From: Hymenobacter nitidus
GTDB lineage: Bacteria > Bacteroidota > Bacteroidia > Cytophagales > Hymenobacteraceae
Assembly (NCBI RefSeq): GCF_020447315.1
Contig: NZ_JAJADQ010000002.1
Span: forward strand, 587,254 to 651,253
Length of the DNA stretch: 64,000 nucleotides
Reading direction: 5' to 3'
In this document: positions 49,622-58,002 of the stretch, one piece after another
Layout: every line of letters starts with the position of its first letter
How positions within the stretch are numbered: the first letter of the stretch is position 1
Program-made: the position numbers and the translations under genes
Notes under the pieces: generated by a model
Database searches by the model: none
The model's input: the letters and a program-made list of their open reading frames with translations, nothing else
What the model was told of the DNA's origin: nothing

Positions 49622-51478
49622 GTGAAAAACCGCTTTGCGTTTCAGCCCCGCTACTTTTTGTTCTGGCTGGTGTTCTTCGTCGTTGCGAAGGGTGCTTTTT
49701 TGCTCTACCACTTTTCTAAAGCAGCCGCTCTGCCCGCCGGCAGTATTGCGCGCATTTTTGGCTACGGCCTACGGCTCGACGCCTCGGCTACGGCCTACCT
49801 GAGCGTGCTGCCCTTCGCCCTGTTTGCCCTGGGCAGCGCCCTGCCCGCCCGCTTCTTTCCGCAGCGCCTGTTCAAGTTTTACACCGCCGTGCTCGGCGTG
49901 GTCGTGGCCGTGGCCACTGTCGTCGACCTGGACATCTACCGGGCCTGGGGCTTCCGGCTCGATGCCACTCCGCTGCAGTATCTGAACTCGCCGGACGAAA
50001 TGGCGGCCTCCGCCGGCAGTGCGCCGCTTCTGTTATTGACTGGTATTCTGGCGGGCCTGCTGGCACTGGGCTGGTGGCTCTATAAAAAGATAGTAGGCCC
50101 CATTCCGCCCCTGCCCGCGCACTTTGGCCGGCCCCGGGCCGTGCTGGCCGGCGTGCTGTATCTGGCCTTGCTCATCGTGCCCCTGCGCGGCGGGCTGCAG
50201 CAGATTCCCATCAACCAGAGCGACGTGTATTTCTCCACGGTGCCCTTCGCCAACCACGCCGCGCTGAATGTCCCCTGGAACATGGCCAACTCGGCCTTAC
50301 TGACTGACAACACCGGGCCCAACCCCTACCAGTTCATGGCCGACTCGGCGGCCACGCGCCTGGTGCGCCAGCTCTACGTGCCGGCCAGCGCCCAGCCCGA
50401 TACTACCCGCCTGTTGCGCACCACGCGGCCCAACGTCCTCTTTGTTATTCTGGAAAGCTTCACGGGCAAATTCGTGGCCAGCACGGGCGGCGAGCCCGAC
50501 GTAACGCCCAACCTCGACAGCCTGGCCCGTACCGGCGTGCTGTTCAACAATATCTACGCGGCCGGCGACCGGAGCCAGAAGGGCTTGGTAGCCCTGCTCA
50601 GCGGTTACCCCAGCCAACCGGCCACCAGCATTATTAAGTACCCGCGCAAAACCGAGCAGCTCCCCCACCTGTGCCGCTCGCTGGAGAAGGTCGGCTACCG
50701 TTCGCACTATTATTATGGGGGTGAGCTGTCGTTTGCCAACATGAAAAGCTACCTCGTGGCGGCCGGCTACGACGCCTTTACCGAGCGGGCCGATTTCCCG
50801 ATCAGCCAGCAGAACTCGAAATGGGGCGCCCAGGACCACGTACTGTTCGATAGGGTGCTGCAGGATTTGAAAACTCAGCCCAGCCCCTTTTTCGTCACGG
50901 CTTTCACCCTGAGCAGCCACGAGCCGTTTGAGATTCCCATTAAGCACAAGTTCGCGGGCACCGACGAAACGGCCCTGTTCCGCAACTCGGTCTACTATGC
51001 CGACTGGGCCCTGGGCCGCTTCCTGCAGACGGCCCGGCAGCAGCCCTGGTGGGACAATACCCTGCTGGTGGTGGTGGCCGACCACGGCCATACGCTGCCC
51101 GGCAACGACCCCAACGAGAGTGTCCGCAAATTCCGGATTCCGCTGGTGCTGGCCGGCGGGGCGCTGCGGGCCAAGGCGCGGGGCCGCGTTATCGACCGGA
51201 TAGGCTCCCAGACCGACCTGGCCGCTACCCTGCTCCACCAGCTGCAACTGCCCAGCGCCGGCTATACCTGGAGTCACGATTTGCTGCGGCCCCTGCGACA
51301 GCCCTTCGCCTTCTACTGCTTCACCGACGGTTTCGGCATGGTGACCCCGGCCGGCACCGTGACCTACGATAATGTGCCGCGCCGCGTTATTGCCCAGGAT
51401 TCGGCGGTGACTGGTGAGCAGCTGCGGCAGGGGCAGGCGTATGAGCAGGTGTCGTTTGGCGAGTTTATGCGCAAATAA
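49622..51478 (+). CDS. LTA synthase-like sulfatase-domain membrane enzyme
   Basis: This 618-residue protein starts at a GTG (49622) that directly precedes NRFAFQPRYFLFWLVFF; the open frame back to 49412 has no hydrophobic order. About five N-terminal membrane helices (10-180) are followed by a periplasmic alkaline-phosphatase-fold domain. The nucleophile is Thr281 in LESFTGKF, and metal-binding signatures are PNLDSLARTG, VVVADHGHTLP and DRIGSQTDLAATLL. In Gram-positives LtaS polymerises glycerol phosphate; in Gram-negatives relatives transfer phosphoglycerol or phosphoethanolamine to envelope glycans or lipids. The substrate here is unknown. A TACCTTTA box at 49610 may be its promoter. Confidence 0.88.
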   Translation: MKNRFAFQPRYFLFWLVFFVVAKGAFLLYHFSKAAALPAGSIARIFGYGLRLDASATAYLSVLPFALFALGSALPARFFPQRLFKFYTAVLGVVVAVATVVDLDIYRAWGFRLDATPLQYLNSPDEMAASAGSAPLLLLTGILAGLLALGWWLYKKIVGPIPPLPAHFGRPRAVLAGVLYLALLIVPLRGGLQQIPINQSDVYFSTVPFANHAALNVPWNMANSALLTDNTGPNPYQFMADSAATRLVRQLYVPASAQPDTTRLLRTTRPNVLFVILESFTGKFVASTGGEPDVTPNLDSLARTGVLFNNIYAAGDRSQKGLVALLSGYPSQPATSIIKYPRKTEQLPHLCRSLEKVGYRSHYYYGGELSFANMKSYLVAAGYDAFTERADFPISQQNSKWGAQDHVLFDRVLQDLKTQPSPFFVTAFTLSSHEPFEIPIKHKFAGTDETALFRNSVYYADWALGRFLQTARQQPWWDNTLLVVVADHGHTLPGNDPNESVRKFRIPLVLAGGALRAKARGRVIDRIGSQTDLAATLLHQLQLPSAGYTWSHDLLRPLRQPFAFYCFTDGFGMVTPAGTVTYDNVPRRVIAQDSAVTGEQLRQGQAYEQVSFGEFMRK

Positions 51479-51527
51479 CTTTCCGGCTGGTCAATCTTCT
51501 TTCCGGAGTCTTTTCGTAGGTAGGGCC

Positions 51528-51926
51528 ATGCCGCAACTTATTTTTGTGTACAACGCCGATGCCGGCCTACTGAATGGCCTGCTGGATCTGGCGCACAAAA
51601 TGATTTCTCCCACCACCTATCCCTGCTCTTTGTGCGCCATCACCTATGGCACGCGCATGCGGCCGGAGTGGAAGAGTTTTATCGACTCCCTACCGTTGGA
51701 GTCGCAGTTTTTGCACCGGGACGAATTCAGCGCCGTGTACCCGTGGCTGGCCCAGGAGCGGCTGCCGGCCGTATTCCTGAAGGATGACTTCAGCGAGCTG
51801 CACTCCTTCATTACGGCCGAGGAGCTGAATAAAGCCGATTTGGCCGGCCTCAAGCACTTGGTCCAGCAGCGCCTGCAGCTCGTGCCCCAGCGGCCTAGGC
51901 CCAGGACGTCATCCAAAAAAGTTTAG
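51528..51926 (+). CDS. Conserved hypothetical protein with a CxxC motif
   Basis: This 132-residue protein starts at the ATG at 51528 with PQLIFVYNADAGLLNGLLDLAHKMISPTTYPCSLCAITYG. I recall this as a family widely conserved in Bacteroidota and other phyla, with the YNA..G..N...D..HK..SP..Y.CSLC...YG signature and no known function. The CxxC (PCSLC) could be a redox or metal site; the later part FLHRDEF...LPAVFLKD... is consistent with a thioredoxin-like fold, which is inference. It lies 50 nt after the LTA-synthase-like gene and 85 nt before mtaB. Confidence 0.75.
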   Translation: MPQLIFVYNADAGLLNGLLDLAHKMISPTTYPCSLCAITYGTRMRPEWKSFIDSLPLESQFLHRDEFSAVYPWLAQERLPAVFLKDDFSELHSFITAEELNKADLAGLKHLVQQRLQLVPQRPRPRTSSKKV

Positions 51927-51992
51927 CCGGCTTTTTCGACTCCGCCGGCGCTTAATTTCCTGATCGGGCAAACGCCTGAACTTCCGAAGCTG

Positions 51993-52000
51993 TATCTTTG
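51993..52000 (+). promoter_or_regulatory. -7 element of the mtaB promoter
   Basis: TATCTTTG matches the Bacteroidota TAnnTTTG element, 12 nt before the mtaB ATG. A clear TTG at -33 is not seen. It implies a very short leader and supports starting mtaB at 52012, not at the GTG at 52000. Confidence 0.6.
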
Positions 52001-52011
52001 TGGTCTTGCTT

Positions 52012-53352
52012 ATGGAAACCAGAAAAGTTGCCTTTTATACGCTGGGCTGCAAGCTCAACTTCTCCGAAACGTCGGCCATCGGCCGTCAGTTTGAGGAGCG
52101 GGGCTTCAGCAAAGTACCTTTCGAGGACGCGGCCGATATCTACGTCATCAACACCTGCTCCGTCACCGACCACGCCGACCGGAAGTGTCGCAAGGTGGTA
52201 AAGGAGGCCTTGAAGCACAATCCCGAGGCTTTCGTGACTATCGTGGGCTGCTACGCCCAGCTCAAGCCCCAGGAAATTGCCGAAATTCCGGGAGTGCATG
52301 CCGTGCTGGGAGCTGCCGAGAAATTTCAGCTCGTCGATATTCTGGCGGGTTTCGAAAAGCCGGCGGCGGGCCAGCCGGGCCAGGTCTATGCCTCCCCGAT
52401 TTCGGCGGCCACCGAGTTTCACGCGGCCCACAGCTACGGCGACCGTACCCGCACCTTTCTCAAGGTGCAGGACGGCTGCGACTATTCCTGCTCGTTCTGC
52501 ACTATTCCACTGGCCCGGGGCAAAAGCCGCTCGGGCAGCGTACAGAGCGTAGTGGAGCGGGTGCAACAGCTGGCCCAAACTGGCGTAAAGGAAATCGTGC
52601 TGACGGGCGTGAACCTGGGCGACTTCGGCCTGCAGGGCCCCGACCGGGAGCGACTGGAAGACTTCCACGACCTGGTACAGGCCCTGGACGAGGTGGAGGG
52701 CATCGAGCGGTTCCGCATCAGCAGCTGTGAGCCCAACCTGCTCACCGACGACATTATCCGCTTCGTAGCCCGCTCCAAGCGGTTTATGCCCCACTTCCAC
52801 ATTCCGCTGCAGTCGGGCTCCAACAAGATTCTGGGCCTGATGCGCCGCCGCTACCGCCGCGAGCTGTACCAGGAGCGCGTAGCCCTGATTAAGGAAGTAA
52901 TGCCCCACGCCTGCATCGGCGTCGACGTTATCGTGGGCTTTCCCGGCGAAACCGAGGCTGATTTCCTGGAAACCTACCAGTTTCTGAATGAGCTGGATAT
53001 CAGCTATCTGCACGTTTTCCCGTACTCGGAACGTGAAAACACGCTGGCTCCCTCCCTGCCCGGCCGCGTGCAGGACCGCCACCGTCACGAGCGGACCACA
53101 CAGCTGCGAGGCTTATCCGAGAAGAAGAAGCGCTTTTTCTACGAGCAACACCTGGGCCTTGAAACCGCGGTGCTCTTCGAAGACGACGTAACCAACGGCC
53201 AAATGGAAGGCTTCACCCCCAACTACATCCGGGTGGTGGCCAAGTACGACCCGTTGCTGGTAGGCGAATTGAAGCAGTTGCGTCTCACTGCTGTTAATGC
53301 ACAGAACTTGATGGAAGCCGAGGAAGTCGGGGTGGAAGTTTTTCAGCACTGA
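52012..53352 (+). CDS. mtaB: tRNA t6A37 methylthiotransferase
   Basis: This 446-residue radical-SAM enzyme converts t6A37 to ms2t6A37 in tRNAs reading ANN codons. The N-terminal UPF0004 domain provides Cys13 (LGCKLNFSE), Cys49 (NTCSVTD) and Cys80 (VGCYAQ) for the auxiliary cluster. The radical-SAM cysteines are Cys156, Cys160 and Cys163 (GCDYSCSFC). A C-terminal TRAM-like region (about 380-446) is present. The lack of a MiaB-type pattern in the first motif and the KLNFSE sequence favour MtaB over MiaB or RimO. A terminator follows. Confidence 0.93.
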   Translation: METRKVAFYTLGCKLNFSETSAIGRQFEERGFSKVPFEDAADIYVINTCSVTDHADRKCRKVVKEALKHNPEAFVTIVGCYAQLKPQEIAEIPGVHAVLGAAEKFQLVDILAGFEKPAAGQPGQVYASPISAATEFHAAHSYGDRTRTFLKVQDGCDYSCSFCTIPLARGKSRSGSVQSVVERVQQLAQTGVKEIVLTGVNLGDFGLQGPDRERLEDFHDLVQALDEVEGIERFRISSCEPNLLTDDIIRFVARSKRFMPHFHIPLQSGSNKILGLMRRRYRRELYQERVALIKEVMPHACIGVDVIVGFPGETEADFLETYQFLNELDISYLHVFPYSERENTLAPSLPGRVQDRHRHERTTQLRGLSEKKKRFFYEQHLGLETAVLFEDDVTNGQMEGFTPNYIRVVAKYDPLLVGELKQLRLTAVNAQNLMEAEEVGVEVFQH

Positions 53353-53386
53353 TATTTTTAGCGCTACCCAGCAGCTTGCCCAAAGA

Positions 53387-53424
53387 AAAAGGCCTCGTCA
53401 AGTGGATTGACGAGGCCTTTTTGA
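53387..53424. terminator. Bidirectional terminator between mtaB and the HTH gene
   Basis: AAAAGGCCTCGTCAA (53387-53401) pairs with TTGACGAGGCCTTTTT (from 53408), with a 6-nt loop. Runs of A and T at both ends allow it to end the convergent genes on both strands. Confidence 0.88.
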
Positions 53425-53445
53425 TATACCCAAATGATTAAAAAA

Positions 53446-54111
53446 CTATTTAAACATTTGTTGTTTCATCAGATCCATCATTTGCTGCATCATCCGCTGC
53501 TGCTCCTGCAAGTGCTGGTTCCGTAGTTCCGCCATGGCTAACTGATGCGCCATTTGTTGGGTGTATAAAGCCGTCTGCCAGCTGGAGTCGGGCTGGGGCT
53601 GAGCCGCGGCTGGAGCGGGAGCAGTTGCTTCTGCCTGCGGGGCCGGAGCGGCGGCTACGACGGGTGCAGCTACTGGTTCTGGCAAAACAGATTGTATTAC
53701 AGCGGCAGAAGGTGAGTGGACAGTTGCCGGTTCGGGGGCTTGTACTGGCGGAATTTCAGCGACCGGGCCAGCTTCTGCTTCAGCTGCCGGAGCGGCAACG
53801 GTAGTGACGGCTGGGCGCAGCCCTTCGGCTCTTAAGCTGGCTGTGGCCCGTGCTTTCGGAATCTCCGCTTCAACTAGCGCCTCAGTAGTTAGCATAGGTC
53901 CGGTGCCCTGCAGGAGCCAATCCTTTGACACATTTGGATATACTTCAAAGACCTTGCACAAAAGATCAAATCCCGGCTTATTACGCTCATCCACAATGTG
54001 CTGAATAACCGTTGCGGTCTTATCCAGCGACGAGGCAAAAGCGTTTTTTGATATCCCCAAATGAGCAATAAGCCGCGTGAAGCGCTGCCCAACTGTTCCT
54101 GTACTTACCAT
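53446..54111 (-). CDS. HTH regulator with Pro/Ala linker and coiled-coil tail
   Basis: This 221-residue protein starts at the ATG at 54111 (MVSTGTVGQRFTRL). Residues 6-70 form a lambda-repressor-like helix-turn-helix: RFTRLIAHLGISKNAFASSLDKTATVIQHIVDERNKPGFDLLCKVFEVYPNVSKDWLLQG. About 90 residues of Ala/Pro/Glu/Val-rich, presumably disordered linker follow. The C-terminus is a Gln/Met-rich helix (QHLQEQQRMMQQMMDLMKQQM), a likely oligomerisation coil. The N-terminal domain is a common Bacteroidota XRE-type regulator; the long tail is unusual. TACATTTG upstream (minus strand, 54138-54131) could be its -7 box. Confidence 0.75.
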   Translation of the reverse strand: MVSTGTVGQRFTRLIAHLGISKNAFASSLDKTATVIQHIVDERNKPGFDLLCKVFEVYPNVSKDWLLQGTGPMLTTEALVEAEIPKARATASLRAEGLRPAVTTVAAPAAEAEAGPVAEIPPVQAPEPATVHSPSAAVIQSVLPEPVAAPVVAAAPAPQAEATAPAPAAAQPQPDSSWQTALYTQQMAHQLAMAELRNQHLQEQQRMMQQMMDLMKQQMFK

Positions 54112-54553
54112 ATCCAAATGTTTTATTACTCAAATGTATACAAAATATATTTTACCTCCTTATTCTGTTTGCTTTTTCTTTCCCACCTGTCTTCCAGGAA
54201 AGCTGATGAGATGGTGCGGGACTGCGGCCGCGTGTAGGGGAATACGTAGGCTTCATCGAGTAGCAACGCAAAGCTGTTGGGAGTTCCGACCGCAAACGCA
54301 GCAGGCCATAGCGCATCCCGGCAGATTAACTTTGGCCCGCCTAGCCGTATCCAACCAGAAGATCTTGGCGCAGTAGTGGTTCTGTCGCCGGTACGACTTC
54401 ACTCTCTGATCTGAACATAGACAACCTGGGTTGACTTATTGTAGCTGGCCCTTCTTCGGCCCCAGCTAGGTACTATTAGGCTTCTTTCAGCGGGACAGGC
54501 TAGAAGGAAAACTCAACCCAGGAGTTTAATTACCTTGTTCTGGGCGTTAGTAT
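54112..54553. other. Intergenic region with no gene found
   Basis: This 440-nt gap lies between the HTH gene and the next minus-strand gene. It begins with an AT-rich promoter-like stretch (54120-54170). The rest has several short open frames without ribosome-binding sites or conserved sequence. I see no repeat, tRNA or riboswitch. Confidence 0.4.
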
Positions 54554-54973
54554 TTATTGCTGACGCCAGTCGTCAATTGCCGTTGCCAAGGCCCCTACCC
54601 CGCTCTGCGCAGCGTAATGGCGGCCAAACCACAAGCCGATTTCCCGTTGCACCAATTCCACTACGAGCAGTTGAGTCGTGGCTTTGTCCAGCTGATATAA
54701 CAGGGTCCGAGTTAGCTCCGCGTACAGAGGAGAAGCGGCAGCAACAGGCCCAAGGAAGGCAGGATCGTGTTGGATGAGTAGATACCGAAGTTCCTCAAAC
54801 CGGGCCCCGAACTGCTCCTGGACGGCGTACACCTCCGGAATAGAAGCATGCAACAGTTGGCGACGCTGATGTGCCAGCAGTTCCTGGCGAAGCTGCGCGT
54901 CATCGGCCCGGCGTTGACTATGGCTGTTGAGGCCCCGACTCAGGAAGGAAAGCAGGAAGGAGAATCCGAGCAT
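54554..54973 (-). CDS. Hypothetical protein with N-terminal membrane helix
   Basis: This 139-residue protein starts with a short hydrophobic helix (MLGFSFLLSFLS). A long helical, Arg/Gln-rich part follows (QRRADDAQLRQELLAHQRRQLLHASIPEVYAVQEQFGARFEELRYLLIQ), then a second helical bundle. The composition suggests a membrane-tethered coiled coil. I do not recognise the family. The gene is 39 nt downstream of the ABC permease gene on the same strand and could be co-transcribed with it. Confidence 0.5.
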   Translation of the reverse strand: MLGFSFLLSFLSRGLNSHSQRRADDAQLRQELLAHQRRQLLHASIPEVYAVQEQFGARFEELRYLLIQHDPAFLGPVAAASPLYAELTRTLLYQLDKATTQLLVVELVQREIGLWFGRHYAAQSGVGALATAIDDWRQQ

Positions 54974-55011
54974 TAGCTGACGGCTTTGAGAAAGGGAATT
55001 CTCCCCTGAAA

Positions 55012-56250
55012 CTACTCGTAGCGCAACGACTCAATCGGGTCGAGGCCGGCGGCTTTGCTGGCCGGGTAGTAGCCCGAGGCCAGGCCCACGGCAATGCAGA
55101 TGGCCAGGCCCATGCTCATCCAGAACCAGGGCACGAGGAAGGCCCCTTCGCCAATAAAGAGGGAAATAGAGTTGCCCATCGTCACGCCCAGGATGATGCC
55201 CAGCAGGCCGCCCAGCACGCAGATAACGATGGCCTCAATCAGAAACTGCTGGCGGATTTGGCGGGAGGTAGCGCCCAGGGCCTTGCGGATACCGATTTCG
55301 CGGGTCCGCTCCGTGACCGACACCATCATGATGTTCATTAGGGCAATGCTGGCGCCGAGCAGCGTAATAAAGCCCACCAGGCCGCCGCCCATGCGCAGGT
55401 TGCCCGACAGCGAATCGAGCTTGCCGGCCAGCGAGTCGCTGCGCTCCACGTCGAAGCTGTCTTCCTGGCCCAGCTGGTCGTGGCGCACGGCCCGCATCAC
55501 GCCGGTAGCCATGCCGGTGAGATAGGTCAGGTTTTCGGGCTGCAGGGTGGCCGTTTTCACGTCGTAGGTCAGGGCGCGCTGCCGGGGCATCTGGTTGCCG
55601 GTTTCCAGCGGAATCAGTACCGTCCGGTCGGCGCCGCCGCCGCCCATCGTACTGCCGCTTTTCTCCAGCTCGCCCACCACCTGAAAGCGGCGGCCCAGCA
55701 GGTAGATGTAACGGTCGACCGGGCTCAGGTTGGGAAAGAGCTTGTCGGTGATTTCCTTACCCACGATGGCCACATTCGAGCCGTTTTCGAGCTCAATAGC
55801 CGAAAAAGCCCGGCCGCGCGAGAGGTTATAGTTCTGAATCTGCAGGTAGTTTTCGTCGCCGGCCACCACGCTCATGTTCGGGTTGGTTTTCTGGCCGTTG
55901 GCCTTCACCTCGGCCGCCCCGGCAATGAAGGCGGAAATGCCCACCTGCCCTTCTTCCCCAATTTGCTCCTTGTACTGCTTGGCCTGCAGGTAGGTAATGG
56001 CCGGGTAGGTTTTGCCCTGCACGCCCCCGCGCCGGACGCGGTTGGTGTAGCCCTTGGCTTTGATTTCGAAGGAGTTGGCCCCGAGGCTGGCAAAGGTTTG
56101 GTTCAGGGAGAACTTGATGGCGTCGATGGCGGTGAGGATACCCACTAGCGACATGATGCCGATACTCACAATCAGGGCCGTCAGCACGGTGCGCAGCAGG
56201 TTGCTGTGAATAGAGCGGAAAGCCTCCTTGATGTTTTCGAGCAGGTGCAT
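55012..56250 (-). CDS. MacB/FtsX-type ABC transporter permease
   Basis: This 412-residue inner-membrane protein begins MHLLENIKEAFRSIHSNLLRTVLTALIVSIGIMSLVGILTAIDA (first helix). A periplasmic MacB core domain spans about 45-270. Three C-terminal FtsX helices follow, with the signature ASIALMNIMMVSVTERTREIGIRKALGATSRQIRQQFLIEAIVI. These proteins work as mechanotransmission dimers with a separate ATPase that is not encoded nearby. They typically help export lipoproteins, peptides or toxins. The start at 56250 fits the first helix. A TACATTTG box on the plus strand 130 nt upstream belongs to the divergent gene. Confidence 0.9.
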   Translation of the reverse strand: MHLLENIKEAFRSIHSNLLRTVLTALIVSIGIMSLVGILTAIDAIKFSLNQTFASLGANSFEIKAKGYTNRVRRGGVQGKTYPAITYLQAKQYKEQIGEEGQVGISAFIAGAAEVKANGQKTNPNMSVVAGDENYLQIQNYNLSRGRAFSAIELENGSNVAIVGKEITDKLFPNLSPVDRYIYLLGRRFQVVGELEKSGSTMGGGGADRTVLIPLETGNQMPRQRALTYDVKTATLQPENLTYLTGMATGVMRAVRHDQLGQEDSFDVERSDSLAGKLDSLSGNLRMGGGLVGFITLLGASIALMNIMMVSVTERTREIGIRKALGATSRQIRQQFLIEAIVICVLGGLLGIILGVTMGNSISLFIGEGAFLVPWFWMSMGLAICIAVGLASGYYPASKAAGLDPIESLRYE

Positions 56251-56379
56251 AGCGACAACGATAATAATCGACCGAGGGCAAAGCGCCAAAAAGGGTCAAA
56301 TCGGGCGTAAACGCGGATTTAGGGCCATTGGCTGGTTCCGCAAGCTAACCACTTTCCGGCAAACACCGGCCGGTTTCGC

Positions 56380-56387
56380 TACATTTG
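56380..56387 (+). promoter_or_regulatory. Possible -7 element before the gene at 56487
   Basis: TACATTTG matches TAnnTTTG. It lies 100 nt upstream of the ATG; the leader between contains a short direct repeat of TTGTTGTAC (about 56441-56459). No TTG at -33 is clear. Confidence 0.45.
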
Positions 56388-56486
56388 TTTAGGCCCGGCC
56401 GGCCCGACCTGGCAACCCAAACGGAATTCTCCGCGTCGGTTTGTTGTACGGTTGTTGTACCCTCCTCCCCGACTTAGCAGAACCCG

Positions 56487-57764
56487 ATGGACCTGAAGCG
56501 ACTTCTGCCTTTTTTACTACTGCTGGCCACCTGGCTTAGTGCGCCGGCTGCTGCGCTGGCCAATCACGTCTTTATCCCGATGGATCAGGGGCAGAAAGAG
56601 CACCTGAAAGCCTACGGCATTGCCTACTGGCTGCTGGCCCGGCAGGTGGAGGTCGACTGGCTGCTGAACTACCGCGGCGGCAGCTTTGCCTGCGAAAATG
56701 CCCAGGGCCTGGAAAATGAGCTGGCCGTGCGCGGCATTTCCTACCAGGTGATTTCTGAGGCCCAGTACGGCAGCATCTTGGCCGAAATAGCCGACCCCAA
56801 CGCCAACATGGACATCATGAAGCTGGAGAAGGCGCCCAAAATTGCGGTGTACACGCCCAAGGGCAAGCAGCCCTGGGACGATGCCGTGACGCTGGTGCTG
56901 ACCTACGCCGAGATTCCCTACACCGAAATCTACGACGACGACGTGCTCAACGGCGTGCTGCCCAAGTACGACTGGCTGCACCTGCACCACGAGGACTTCA
57001 CGGGCCAGTACGGCAAGTTTTTCGCCTCCTACCGCAACCGGCCCTGGTACCAGCAGCAGCAGCGCGAGTCGGAAGCGGCAGCCAAGCGCCACGGCTTCAC
57101 TAAAGTGAGTCAGATGAAGGGCGCGGTGGTGACCCGCATGCAGGAGTTTATTGCCGGCGGTGGCTTCCAGTTTGCCATGTGCTCGGCCACCGACACCTAC
57201 GATATTGCCCTGGCCGGCCTGGGCCTGGACATGGTGGAAAGCATGTACGACGGTGACCCGGCCGACCCCACGGCCCAATCCAAGTTTAACTTCAACCGCA
57301 CCCTGGCTTTCAAGGACTTCCAGATCGTGCGCGACCCCTACCAGTACGAGTATTCCAACATCGACATGCAGCCCGGTGAGCGGGGTGTGTACGAAGACAA
57401 CGACTACTTTCAGCTCTTCACCTTCTCGGCCAAGTACGACCCGGTGCCTACCATGCTGACCCAGAACCACGAGAAAACCGTCAAGGGCTTTATGGGCCAG
57501 ACCACGGCTTTCCGCAAGCCGCTTATTAAGTCGGATGTGGTGGTGATGGGCGACAACAAGGCCTCGGGCGAGGTGCGCTACATGCACGGCACGCTGGGCA
57601 AGGGCACCTGGACGTTCTATGGCGGCCACGACCCGGAAGACTACCAGCACTTAGTGGAAGAAGAGCCCACCGACCTGGCCCTGCACCCCAACTCGCCCGG
57701 CTACCGCCTGATTCTGAACAATATCCTGTTTCCGGCCGCCAAGAAGAAGAAGCAGAAAACCTAA
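56487..57764 (+). CDS. Secreted protein of the Bacteroidota 'asparagine synthetase B' group
   Basis: This 425-residue protein has a signal peptide (about 1-25, ending ALA-N). The mature protein starts HVFIPMDQGQKEHLKAYGIAYW. This is a Bacteroidota family usually labelled 'asparagine synthetase B'. The catalytic N-terminal Cys of the real AsnB and its PP-loop ATP site are both absent, and export would be inconsistent with ATP use, so the label is very likely wrong. Visible landmarks are HHEDFTGQYGKFF, FAMCSATDTYDIALAG and GTWTFYGGHDPED. A role in the cell envelope is plausible but unproven. A strong terminator follows. Confidence 0.78.
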   Translation: MDLKRLLPFLLLLATWLSAPAAALANHVFIPMDQGQKEHLKAYGIAYWLLARQVEVDWLLNYRGGSFACENAQGLENELAVRGISYQVISEAQYGSILAEIADPNANMDIMKLEKAPKIAVYTPKGKQPWDDAVTLVLTYAEIPYTEIYDDDVLNGVLPKYDWLHLHHEDFTGQYGKFFASYRNRPWYQQQQRESEAAAKRHGFTKVSQMKGAVVTRMQEFIAGGGFQFAMCSATDTYDIALAGLGLDMVESMYDGDPADPTAQSKFNFNRTLAFKDFQIVRDPYQYEYSNIDMQPGERGVYEDNDYFQLFTFSAKYDPVPTMLTQNHEKTVKGFMGQTTAFRKPLIKSDVVVMGDNKASGEVRYMHGTLGKGTWTFYGGHDPEDYQHLVEEEPTDLALHPNSPGYRLILNNILFPAAKKKKQKT

Positions 57765-57789
57765 GCCCGGCGTTTTTGCCCGCCGCTCC

Positions 57790-57815
57790 AGCCCGACCCA
57801 GTGTGGTCGGGCTTT
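57790..57815 (+). terminator. Intrinsic terminator
   Basis: AGCCCGACC-CAGTG-T-GGTCGGGCT is followed by TTTTTTTG. The 9-bp stem and U-tract end the gene at 57764. Confidence 0.9.
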
Positions 57816-58002
57816 TTTTGTTGCGTCCAGTTGGTGGCGGTCCGTTGCCCGCGCTGCTTTACCCCTTACTTTTTCAGCCGAAAGCGCATTGTTCAGCTCG
57901 AAATAAGCCATTGCCCGCGGCAACTGCGTACGCTCTTCGTATAGAACCCTACCTTGGTCGGTGCGGCACCTGCCCGACTCTTCTTCTACCAACGCCCCTC
58001 GC

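Noticed and set aside
56441..56459. Direct repeat TTGTTGTAC as an operator
   Set aside because: There are only two short copies, with no partner regulator and no dyad; too weak to call.
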